Positions 10,983 to 22,800 of a stretch of 64,000 bases of DNA are shown one piece after another; position 1 is the stretch's first letter, and the number at the start of each line of letters is the position of its first letter. The position numbers were made by a program, and so were the translations under genes. Under the pieces are notes generated by a model. The model was given only the letters and a program-made list of their open reading frames with translations. It was not told where the DNA came from and made no database searches. This stretch comes from Phallusia mammillata (taxonomy: Eukaryota; Chordata; Ascidiacea; Phlebobranchia; Ascidiidae): contig QLIY01000712.1 in assembly GCA_003260075.1 (NCBI GenBank), forward strand, positions 16,438 through 80,437, read 5' to 3'.

Positions 10983-13900
10983 TTATCGCTGGATCCAGCT
11001 CGATGCTAGCTGTACGTGCCTTTCCGCTTCTTCACAAGTGCTCTGTTCCTCTTTGGCCAGTTCATTCACATGACAGTCTCTCTCGTGCCACCTAACGGAC
11101 AAGGAATGCTCGGGCGCGCGAAAAACATCGAGGCCGGAAGTGAGTGCTTTCTCGAACAGATCTTCACCACTGCACGAGAAAGTACAATACATAATAAATT
11201 GAACTGGAGATGATTACATATTACGTGTTGAAAGAGTATCAAAACTTTAGCTGTTAATAATTGTATCTCACTTCTTGAAAACCGGTTTTAAAAAATTATG
11301 TTTTAAGCCCAAATGGTAGTTTTGTATGCGTACTTCGATTTTGCTCAAAAATAAAATGGTCCGCGATATTATTTTTACTGGGGCGGTGGTCCATGGCCTG
11401 AAACAGGTTGAGAACCACTGCACTAGAGTTACGACAAATTTCGTATAGTGTGTTAAACGGCTGCTTTGCGCACTTTATCGCAGATTCCTAAGTGGATTTA
11501 GCAACAACTCGGTTAAAAAGCTCTGCATTTCATGACAAAGAACACATCTTGAAAATATGAATAATGTCACATAAAACCAGCAACATCTTTCACAGCCTAC
11601 CTGGCAAACGCTTCGCCCCCGCACGCTCGTATTAGATCCTGCTTGTATCCACAAAATAAACTGTAATCAAATGATCTCCAAAATCCCGAAGTTTTTGACA
11701 CCTCTTCACCTTCCTGTAAAGTTTGCAGCGTTACCGGATTTTTAAAACTTAATATAATGTATTACTGTAGTGAAATTGATTACCGTATTTTCCAGACGTT
11801 GAAAAGGTGCAGGGAAATACAACTGCTCGCCGGGAATGGTGTTTAAACGTGCATGGTGGAGAAATTCAGGTTGCATCTATTTAACAACATGAAAGACGTT
11901 TGTTGTATGTATATTTTACAAATGCAACGCCACGTTTATGAGTACATTACATTTGCTATGATACCGGTGTGCGGAAACGCGCAGGTTATTGGTACAGAAT
12001 GATGTGTTTATATTGGGCGCTACACTGGGCCTAAGGATAACATTTAATGACAATACAAGTGTTTTTCAATGTCACATTGTTAATGTTGGAGCTAGTCAAG
12101 ATGAGTGCAATTATGTGGTAGAAAGGTTGGTCTGGTTTGTTAGTAAACAAAACGTCACTGCGTGGCTTAGAGACATTGTCCAGCACTCCTACAAATGGAA
12201 AGATGTGTTTTTTCTACAAGACTTTCTCATGGTCTGAGAAAGTGGCCCTCTATTCTTATTTGCTTGGCTAAAGGCTGATCAAAAAATATATAAAAGTATG
12301 TTTGGTACATACCAGCATAAAAAGGTTTGTTGAACATATAAGAGTGTCAGCAGGCAGAGCTCTGACAGCCAATGCCACACCTTCAATGTGAGAAAAGGGT
12401 TTGTTACCACCATTGATCCACCTATGAAAGCAATAAATCATAAACCCAGCACACACAATAAACATTACATAAAATGAGTTAATATACTAATCAACCCTTG
12501 ATATGTTTATTCTCCAAGGAGTGCCTACATTGATATCACACATGTACAGTTTGGTTTCACACCTGAGTGATAACTCTGGGTACTTCTGCTTGTACAAGTT
12601 TAGTAGCTTTAGAGTTTCAGATTTTTTCTCATCGAAGTTGCTGGGAGGATCAGTCTTGGTTTGGTACAAAACAACAAGAAGTGCTACATTTTGTGCTCGG
12701 TCCACAGACATGCAAGACTGGAAAAATAAGAAATTTTGTCTATACACACATGTTTTCATGTTCTGTTCGTCATAGAAAAACCATGGTGGATTGACAAACA
12801 CCAGAATTTGATGCATTTTTATGAGACATAAAATCCTAATGAAATGAAACTTCCATAAGATAAATAGTAACCTGTTCAAACATTTGCATAAATTCTTTGA
12901 AATCCATTGAGCCATCTTGTAGTGGAAGAATAAAGTTGACTTTGACATTAGGGGCAAATTGTGTTTTGATTGATCTCATTCTGTCATATGGCTGATCAAA
13001 ACTGACAGTTGCAATCTGCATCCACAATAAACATTTTTTTTTCAAATTGAAATGTACACAAAAAATGTAAACTTACATCCTCATCATTTTGTTGAATATC
13101 AACCATGTATTGATAACCAACACCTGGTACAACACGACGAAAAATAGTGCTGGTTTTCAGTACCAAGTCTGTGCCATATTTCACCTAAAAAGTTAATAAC
13201 AACATCAGTCAAATGTTAAAATATTGAGGAGAAGTCTTGAAATGGTAAAATGGCAGTAAATAGTGGGGATAGTGAAATGTGTATCTCACAAAGTGTTTAC
13301 CTTTGCTTTCTCAAGGGCCATTGCTTTGACCTTATCCAGCACAATTTCATCAGACTTTGTTAATGTACGACTAGGCTCTGCTTCATCAGTGGAATAAACC
13401 AAAGTTGGAGATCTTTCATTGGTTTCAATCCGTTCCCACGAAATCACATCACCATGCTGATATCTGCAAAATATTAGAATTGTTTCTTGCCATTGATAAA
13501 ATCTGAAAAAACGTTTATGAATGCCTACTTGTTTTCATTTCCATGGCGGCCGAGAATAAGCCTGTCATCTGCCATTCCCCCTTCCTTTACCAAAACTCGG
13601 TCCATGCTTTGTATGATATTGTGGTAATATTCATTGAGCCTTTAAGTATATCAACAGTAAAATTGGGACATAGAATTAGAAAATATAAAGTTGAAAGAAC
13701 TTACATAGCTGTTTCATTTAGCCTTTGTGACAGCGAGAAGTGGTGGACTCTATAAAAGGCAGTAGAGTCTTGCATTGGGTGAATTGAAATGCTGTCCTTG
13801 TAAGGATTATCCTCAGAGTAGGGATCGATTAGCTCGGTTCCTCCAAGATCATAAAACAAATTCTAAACATGTAAGTAAGGTAATTAAGCTTGTCACCATA

Positions 13901-15508
13901 AAAAGCATGTAAAAGAAAATTTGTCTTTTACCTTTGTGGAAAATACACAAGTCATGTTAAGAAATCTGAGGGCACAGCGGGCGAACTGAAGACCTGATGG
14001 AGTGCTGCTGCTTTGATACTCACTCTGACACACAGTAATATGAGGACACATTTTCTGAAGAGCGTGTCTACTGAGAACAAACCCAGGACCGGTTGAACAA
14101 TAGTGGTCAGGATCATTAGTGTATTGCTTGTCTGCAATATCCGTCACAATTTTGTGTCCTATATATAAAACATTGTTGATGAAAAAATCAATTTGGCAGA
14201 ATAACAGTACAGTTTTCAAATGAAATAAAAATGAAATAAAACTAATGTTCCATTTTTGGCAAAAGTTGACATTTTTACCAATTGCTTTTATATGTCAGAA
14301 AAAACAAACAAGCTCACCTATCCACAAAGTGTGTGAATCATCTAGTCGTTTCGTAAAGTTAAGTAGAAAGGGTAAACGAACATAAGTGTTGCTGTTTACA
14401 ATAAAAAAATGATGGTGGGTGTCAATATGCTCACTGCACAGATTGTTGATTACTTCATACAGCATTGCTGCTGATATTTCACGAGGACTTTTTGATGCCA
14501 CTGTGACAAATACAGCATGATCAGTAACCCTAGAGAAAGTTATAAACTGCAAAAACATTTTATAAGTACCTGAGACATGGTAATTTTTAATGTCAGCAGA
14601 TTTAGCAATGTCAACTCCCATTGGTGAATACACGCCAATATCTCCAAATCCTTTGGTCACCCAATCTTAATAGAAGACATAGTAAAAAGTTATTTTACAA
14701 CTGCCAAAGTTAAAATAATTCATACCTTAACAGGAAAAATACTGCTTAGAAAAAAACAAAAAACAAACTTACCATTGCCATATGTTTTTCCAATTAGTGG
14801 TATAAAAGTAGATGTAATGGCAGAGGGATTGACAATGGCAATGTACACCTTTTTCTTCAGTTTCAGTTCTTGAGTTAGATAGCCAGGAATGTGCACAGGT
14901 GTCAGATTCATCTCCCAAGCAGGATTCTGAGGTACATGAAACAGAACTGAATGAAAAGTTTTGGTCATGTATGCCGAAATGTGTTACCTCGATTGATGGG
15001 ATGTCAGCTTGAACCTCAATGGGTATTGTCATGTTACCTACATCTTGGTTGTTTGCATTTGAGCTGTCTTGTAAGAACTTTCTTTCAATCACCTTTTGAT
15101 CCTCAACTGTTAAACAAAACATTAGTTGCAAGCTCTTTTTCAAATTATTGTCAAAAAATATTGTGTGGTTAACAATTTTGTATTTCTTTAAAGAACGATT
15201 TAAGCCTAAAAGTTTTGTAGATAAAACTATTTTATTTCTTTACCAAGTTATAAGTTGTCTAGTTTCAGGAAACAAAACCATATTTATTTACCATGAAATT
15301 CCCTTTGCTGCTCGCGAGAATCAATATGAGCTATGTTTCCTCGCTCCTTCAAATTTACTTTATCATGATGTGTATCTGTCCAGAACTGGTTAAACAAGGC
15401 AGGCGATTCAAACACCAAAAATAAAACGATTGATATCAATATCCCACAAGCAATGCCGAAACAAAATGGGACAAAATTATGTCCGAAACAACTCTTGTTT
15501 GCCTTCAT
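10983..15508 (-). CDS. CHPF: chondroitin sulfate synthase family, chondroitin polymerizing factor-like
   Basis: Golgi type II membrane protein of the CHSY/CHPF family, which supports polymerisation of chondroitin chains. Exons: 15508-15292, 15106-14988, 14926-14773, 14665-14318, 14158-13932, 13862-13705, 13463-13301, 13184-13077, 13015-12872, 12717-12496, 12421-12313, 11876-11784, 11713-11601, 11169-10983; about 787 codons. The first exon encodes a short cytosolic end and a hydrophobic anchor. Landmarks: WVTKGFGDIGVYSPMG, CSTGPGFVLSRHALQKMCPH, VKVNFILPL, PEFLHHARLNT, SGFWRSFDYSLFCGYKQDL and EDLFEKALTSGLDVFRAPE. The N-terminal DDD motif of active synthases is NSN here (FIVNSNTYVRLPF), and the C-terminal DVD-type site reads STN. 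Both losses fit CHPF rather than CHSY. The 12496/12421 intron is out of phase by one base, possibly an extra C in the CCC at 12496-12498. Confidence 0.85.
11300..11423. mobile_element. truncated hAT-type MITE end
   Basis: Ends in AGGTTGAGAACCACTG, the mirror of the common hAT terminus CAGTGGTTCTCAACCT, with related sequence just before it. I find no matching left end, so this is a fragment. The left boundary is approximate. Confidence 0.5.
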
Positions 15509-16547
15509 GTTCTGTAAAACATAAATGAGCGCTATATAGACCACAAATATAAACCAGTATTGCTCTTCCAGTAGTTTTGTTATAAATAATCGACGTTTCA
15601 ACGTCCGGTATAATTAAACAGGCTTAAAGAGCAATATTCATTTACTTTATACATTATGCCTGGCAGCAATAGCTTATTTTTCACTACAAATATTACACAC
15701 ATATTCACATAATCATAATCATCACTTTATGTATAAATATAAAGCTAGTGCGCGTAACAACAAAAACTTAAACACAACTTACCCTCACAGCAGAAAAAAC
15801 AATCACCGTTACCGTCGTGTAAACAACTTCCAGATTCGTGGCAAATTTTCGGATGAGCATTTTAGAAAACTTCCATTGCGGGTATTTCCATAAATTTAAC
15901 ATGGTCAATGTTTGAAAATATTTTTTGATGAATCACAACAAGCAGGCGAAATTAAAATTATTGTTTTGTTTAACTATCTTTAAGTTTGATTGCAAGTCCA
16001 ACAAACTGTGAACGAAGATAATGCGAATGTGAATATGCCTCTTCCTTCCCCAGACCCAGACCCCAAGACCTCACCTTCGCACCTCTAGCGCTGCAAGGTG
16101 TTTGACCAACATAAACTGGCTTCCACCGATATGTTTTTAGCAAGGATTCACGTTCTCAAATCAGAGAATTTTGTGCCGTGACACCAGTTCGTAATGCAAT
16201 GGTGAAATGGAGCGGATACTACATTAAACTAAAAATCGGTAACATTTTGTTTTTAATAATCTATGTGTTGTAATATTCCGAGCCTCGGCTACCACAAAAC
16301 ATGTAGCAGAAGTTTTATAGCGGACTAAGTGCAAGAAAATGTGATCCGAAATAAAGTATTATTCCGGTTCTTTTTTAAATAGTTGTGGAAAACCTCCATT
16401 AGTCACGTCACGGTTGACTAGCCCACATATCCAAGGCCGGTAACCGCGCTCGTGTATCTTCGTTTTCCACTTAGTCAGTGTTTGTTTGAAAACTGTTATG
16501 ACTAAATGCAACAATACGAGTAATGCATTAAGTCGAAACAATTTAAG
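15509..16547. promoter_or_regulatory. divergent intergenic region between CHPF-like and SEH1
   Basis: About 1 kb between two head-to-head start codons, so both promoters are expected here. On the minus strand a CAG|gtaag-like donor near 15780 could end a non-coding first exon of the CHPF-like gene. No TATA or other core element stands out. Confidence 0.45.
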
Positions 16548-18321
16548 ATGGATGGTTGCAATGCATTAGATCAAATTTACATGGTTAAACGAATAAATTC
16601 GGAACACAAGGATCTTCTTCATGATGTCTCATTCGATTTCTTCGGAAAACGAATGGCAACTTGTTCCAGCGACCAAAGCGTTAAGGTTGGCAATTTATCT
16701 TTAAGTAAATTTTCTGCAGATAGTATGAATATTTTTGTTTCAAGATTTGGGATGTAGATGAAAATGGTGAGTGGCATTGCACAGCAAGCTGGAAAACTCA
16801 CAGTGCTTCAGTTTGGAAAGTAACATGGGCCCACCCTGAATTTGGTCAGGTTTTAGCTACTTGTTCATTTGATAGGACTGCGGCAATTTGGGAAGAAACA
16901 GGTGGGTAAATGTTTTTTTAAGTGAGTTTTGTTTAAGAGGAGGTAATATGTGAGATATCATCTGTTGTCACAGTTGTTGAGAATTCATCCTCACAGACTG
17001 AAAGAGTTTGGGTAAGGGACACTTTTTAGTTCTATGTTTTGTTTACCTGACCAATGCCATATGTCGACAGGTACATAAAGTGAGCTTAGTTGACAGTAGG
17101 ACTTCTGTTAAAGATGTAAAGTTTGCACCAAAACATCTCGGACTTCAGTTGGTAGGAAAGATTAAACTTTTGAAAACAACTTACAGGAATCCTAATTTAT
17201 TTGGTTTAATAACAGGCAACCTGTTCTTCAAATGGAATCATAAGAATTTATGAAGCTCCGGATGTGATGAATCTGACACATTGGTCATTACAAAACCAAA
17301 TTCAATGCAAGATATCGTGCAGTTGCCTTTCTTGGAATCCCTCAACGTTTGTACATTTTTAATCACACAAACTTAAATGCAAAACTGTCAATTTTATTGA
17401 GATTTTGTTTGTAGTCATAGAAACCACTTGCCCATGATTGCTGTGGGCAGTGATGATCCTTCATCATCTGGTGGTGGAAAAGTGTTTATTTTTGAATACA
17501 ATGACCAAACTAGGTAATTTTGTACGCTGTGAGTTTGAATATGAGCGATGTTTGAATAAAAACATTGTTTGACTTTCAGAGATTGGTCAAAAGTCTTAAC
17601 AATCATGTCAATGACTGATGCTGTCAGTGATCTGTGTTTTGCTCCTAACCTTGGTCGCAAACATCATGTGCTGGCTGTTGCTTCTGAAGATTTGCATATT
17701 TTTACTATAAAACCTTCCAGGTTCGACAGAGCAATTTTTTTGTATGCTCAAGTCCTGTAATTCGTTTTGTTTGTTGTCACCCACATAAACATCTGTTATT
17801 ATTATTTTTTTGCATTGGATTGTTACCTGTTGTAAAATTGTATATTGTAAAGTGACATTTTTTCGTAGTAATGAAACTTCAACTTCAAGTGGAACACCAC
17901 CAACTTACAATCAAGTAGCACATTTCACTGATCACTGCTGCAAGGTTTGTGAGGTTTTTGTTGTGGTGTTATTTTGTTGTTTGAGTTAATCTAGAGTTAT
18001 ACTTTCTTGCAAGGTTGTAAACGTTGCATGGAATGATCTGGGTACCATTGTTATATCAAGCGGGGATGATGGCCATGTTTATCTTTGGATGGGTAAGTGT
18101 AAGTTTTGTCAATGGAATGTACATCACCAATCAATGTATGTTGTCATGCAGCGAACTACCTTGGAATTTGGAGGCGGGTTGGTGAGCTAAAGAAGGATTT
18201 ATCCCCACCAAGTGATATGGCTAGTCCTCCAGTGGAGAAGTCTGATCTCTCTCCCCTGCCAGTGGACGGAAACAGGTACCAAAGCATGCAGCATATAACC
18301 AGTGTTCAACCCCGTCGGTGA
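16548..18321 (+). CDS. SEH1L: nucleoporin SEH1 (WD-repeat)
   Basis: WD40 beta-propeller shared by the nuclear pore Y complex (NUP107-160) and GATOR2. Ten exons: 16548-16685, 16745-16901, 16974-17011, 17071-17151, 17216-17346, 17415-17513, 17580-17720, 17869-17944, 18014-18092, 18152-18321. Together they give 370 codons with no phase conflict. Near-vertebrate blocks: [74 protein letters not shown] and [12 protein letters not shown]. The length matches the usual 360 or so residues. The last exon (after ANYLGIW) is a proline/serine-rich tail that diverges from vertebrate SEH1. The ATG sits a few residues upstream of the conserved HKDL block, and no in-frame exon is needed before it. Confidence 0.96.
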
Positions 18322-19840
18322 CTTGCAACGGGATGCCTTTGTCGACTCATGTTGTCGCATAGTCCCAATTGTAATGTTGTTGTAACAATGTAGGCACATA
18401 GGTGCTTCAATATGTAACGTTTTTCGTTTTACCTCGTTTTTTGGTACAATGCGCATGATTTTTGTACACTAACCAACCATTATGGAATATTTAAGTTTGA
18501 TAACCAGGCATGCAGGAAATACCTTACAGAATCTTGCCTATGTAATGTCAACTAACACTATACCCTTGAGCACATGTTCTGTGCGTAGCTGTGCCATATG
18601 TTGCAACTGCCTCCTCCAAAATTCTTGCACTGTAACATTTTCTGTACGTCGTTCTATTATTTGAAAACAACTCTGCTTATTGCAGTGTTAGGCATAAAAA
18701 GCTAAACGAGTGATTCCCAACCATAAAGCAAAAAGTTTTAAACTTGGGGGGAGGAATTTACTTCAAGTTTTACATGTGATTTGTAGTTAAACACTTAAGC
18801 TCTGAGAGCATGACCTGTGAAGTTGATAAAAGAACCAATTTTCAATGATCTTTGTGTGGATTAGCATCTACTATGTAGCATAATAGGGAGAAATGAGAAT
18901 GCTTTAAGATGTTAGGGGAGGAATTTATCAAAAAAGGTTGGGAAACACTGAGCTAAGCGAATGTTTGTGATGTATCGTTGTTGTCATCTGTGTGCCGCCT
19001 TTGTTTTTTTGTTTACGCGTTTTCAGTTAACAGTGAACTCATCGCTTAGCAACAATAGTTCTTTTTTGGCTTTCGTTCGTCTTGCCCAACATGCTTTTTG
19101 CAGCGCTTTGTTAATCTAGCAGCTACAATACAAACGATCAAACACATCTTTAGAATTCTGCATGGAAGAACAGTTTATTCAACGAGTTCATACAAAATAC
19201 AAAAAAACGTTCTCTTACGCTGGAACTTTAATTGCAGAATCAACTTCCGTCGCTTCACGCAAGGGCGGGCTCCGCCAACCGAACGACCGTTGGATCCGAA
19301 ATTTGCCGGAGCGTATTATTGAGATTACCAAGAGCTGAGACATGCCGAAACATAGGAACTTTGACGCAGGACAAACCAGTTAGTGGCTAAACGCGCCTAT
19401 GTCTTACGATGATAAAGTTCAAATTTGCGATAGTTAAACAATTCAGTTTAGTCCAAAACTGCTCTGTGCGCGTTCAATAATCATAATTGCAATTCGCAAA
19501 TGTGTTTTACGCATATATCACGTTAGATATCACAAACAGTGTCATTGTTTGACAATCAAGTGTACCATGACGCAACACTCGAGTGTGAATAAGGATTCAG
19601 CTACATTTCATGCATTGACGGGCTGATGCAGTCCATTTTATCGTGTCGTATCGCAGTGCTTGTTTTGCAGTACACAATCATGATCGGTGGTGATTTTATA
19701 TCAACGAGTTGTGTTAATTTGCAGCAGGACAAAGATAAGTTTTAAAAACCGAATTCACAATTAGTGCGCTTTTTGTTTGTTCGCTGTTAAAAATTAATTA
19801 TAGGTGATCGCTAAAAACGAACAAATATCAAACTAGGCCT
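18322..19840. other. intergenic, SEH1 3' side to receptor 2 stop
   Basis: Presumed SEH1 3' UTR, one MITE-like repeat (18709-18951) and otherwise unassigned AT-rich DNA up to the tail-to-tail stop codon of receptor 2. No RNA gene recognised. Confidence 0.5.
18709..18951. mobile_element. hAT-like MITE
   Basis: Starts AGTGATTCCCAACC and ends GGTTGGGAAACACTGA, which are inverted repeats. Flanked by GCTAAACG (18701-18708) and GCTAAGCG (18952-18959), an 8-bp duplication with one mismatch. Confidence 0.78.
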
Positions 19841-22800
19841 TTAGTTATTGTTCCACGGGTCGAGCGGGGCACTGTCAGATTCAGGGTTTATAAGATCATC
19901 TTTGCCTAGGTACGCGCCAGGCGTGCAATCACCAGAAAAACTTTCTCCAGTGCAAGAAGTAGAGTCTAGTAGCGGCCGGAACAAGGTTTCCCCACCCAGG
20001 TACGGCGGAATGGAATGTGCATCTTGACGTTCCGTTGAAACTTGAATAAAACATAGAAAAAATCATGTGAAAGGCAGACGGGTAACACTGCAACATTGAC
20101 ACTAGGTTTCATTTAAAGAAAAAGTGGTCTTTAAATGTAAAAGTGCAGTAGATGTTACTTCATTATATGTTAAAGAACGCACCTGAAGAACGGTCCCCCG
20201 AAGTGCTTGACCTAAATTAATAAATAAGTTAAAGTTAGTTTTTTGATTTGACCAAAGCAAAGCAAACTTATTTAGCCCCCCCCCCAAATTAATAAATAAG
20301 TTAAAGTTAGTTTTTTGATTTGACCAAAGCAAACTTATTTACTATTTGGTCTTTGCTATAGTATATACGACAGCTAAACGTACGGACTTTGTGTTGAGTC
20401 ATTTATTTGTGACACCATAACAGCCCGTTGTATCATTATTACAACTTGCCCAGTTTTGGCCAGACAGAACATTTGCAATTTTGGAACATTGTAACTACAA
20501 AACCAGTATTACCTAAAATTCTTGCCACACACTGTATAGTCACCGTGTAATATTGTCCCAACATAGGCATTTTTCAATTACTATAGGATGGTGATATGTT
20601 GCAACGAGGCTGTACGATTAAGTAGCTCTTCAAATGCGGCCGCGGAAAAATTACGTGCAAAATGTTTGCAAACCTGTTACTGTGGTTGCTTCCTTGACAG
20701 ATCTCTCCCTCATTTTTGTTGTCTCCTCTTGTTTTAGTTTCGCTACCCGTAACTATAGTGGGCGACATCATTTCAAAGGCGTCAAAATTTTCCGTCTGTT
20801 CGGATTGCGCCATCAACCCAATACTGGCAGAAAAAAGTATTTAATGCCCAGTAGCCAACAAACAAGTCTTTATTGCTTAAACTTTGTACCTGTACTTGAA
20901 ATCCACCTCCTGTTCTGATTTCCAATCCTGTGTTTTGCAACAATAGGTTAACTTGTTTATATTTAGTTCAATATCTTTCACTTTCTTTTCCAGTTATTAA
21001 AACCTATCAGTTATAGACGAAACACATGCTACCGCGTACATCTGACATATATTGGGTTCCCGGGATGCCTTGAATCACCTATAAACCGGGTTGTTGGGGG
21101 ACTGGAACAGTGCCGGATTAAGGGTCTGTTGGCCTGTAGGCACATTTTATAAGCGGCCCGAAAATCAGGGTTGCTAACGAAAGAATTAGAATTATCAGTA
21201 CCCCCCCCCCTCTTTCACTTTCTTTTCCAGTTATTAAAACCTATCAGTTATAGACGAAGCTACATGCTACCGCGTACATCTGACATATGGGTTCCCGGGA
21301 TGCCTTGAATCACCTATAAACCGGGTTGTTGGGGGACTGGAACAGTGCCGGATTAAGGGTCTGTTGGCCTGTAGGCACATTTTATAAGCGGCCCGAAAAT
21401 CAGGGTTGCTAACGAAAGAATTAGAATTATCAGTATTGCCAAATGATTTAAAGTGGCCTGGATTTTTGACTGGCCTGTAGGCACGTGCCTACTTTGCCTA
21501 ATGGTTAATCCAGCACTGGACTGGAATAAGGGCTACGAATAAAATTATAACTAAACCCGACAACAACCAATAATTTCCCTCAAAACGGACTAAAATGTAA
21601 AAAGATGCACCAAAGAATTTAAAAGTGATGTATATATTGTAAATTGTGGCTTTCTAACTTTCAGCACGCCAATGTAGGACTGATGCAGGCCACAATCAAG
21701 TCCCGTCATATGCACTGGGAGCACATAACTAAATATATACCGGCTTTTTACCAAGCTTGTTATTTTTTGTTTGGTTCGTCGCCTTTTAGCTTTAAAACTT
21801 TGATTTACACTGCTACAAGAAATAGGAGGCTGGAAAAAAATGGAATGCGCCAGAAGAAACAAATGAGAAAGTTCTGCACTGCGCATTATTAAAAAGTGCA
21901 TTCAGGCGATTAATATTATTAAGTGATAGTTGCAATAGCTGTTGAAGTCATGGATGATATTTAAAATATACGGCAATCGAATTTTGTTCTCACCAAAAAG
22001 GATGGAGGTTCGGCGTAAACATAATCGAAATATTTTTGGCACAATCTTATAACTGCAAACGACGCGATCAAAATGAGTAGAAGTCCAACTGGTACAAACA
22101 CAGCTATATACAGTATGTTCCTTGAATCCGCCTGGTCTGAAAACATGACAAATGAAACCACCAAATTTGTCCTATGCTAAAGAGTGTTACGAGGTGTTTG
22201 GTTGCGAAAACAACTTTCAAACAGTTACACAAAATTTGAAAAAACAAATTGGATATGTGTTAGCTGCAAAAATTGAGCAAACAACAAAAACAGTTCCTAC
22301 CTGATTTTGTAACGACGTGTGTATAGCCAACCGAACTCTGACCCCCCCCCCAAACAGTTACACAAAATTTGAAAAAACAAATTGGATATGTGTTAGCTGT
22401 AAAAATTGAGCAAAAAACAAAAACAGTTCCTACCTGATTTTGTGACGACGTGTGTATAGCCAACCGAACTCTGGTGGATAAAGGCTATGTACTGTGCGTA
22501 CATGCAGTAATTCGTATTCTCAAGTAGATTTTCTACCACGACAGCTTTAGCGGGCATCGCAGCGTAACAGCTCTGTAAATCAATATGTATACAGATTTAC
22601 GCAATGATGTATGTGAATTCCTGTGAGGTGTTGTGTTAGGTTAGCTGTGGTACCCTGTAACTTATTTCCACGAATTTTTTATGTTTTTGGAATTTTCTCA
22701 AGCAAATATGTGTGTTATATAATAATGTAATTTATTAATATGTAATTTGCAGTATACTGTAGGCTAATAGTAATAATAAGGGAAGATTGGCATGTATTGA

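Noticed and set aside
11989-12237. 82-codon plus-strand ORF
   Set aside because: Lies in an intron of the CHPF-like gene on the other strand; no similarity or splice partners.
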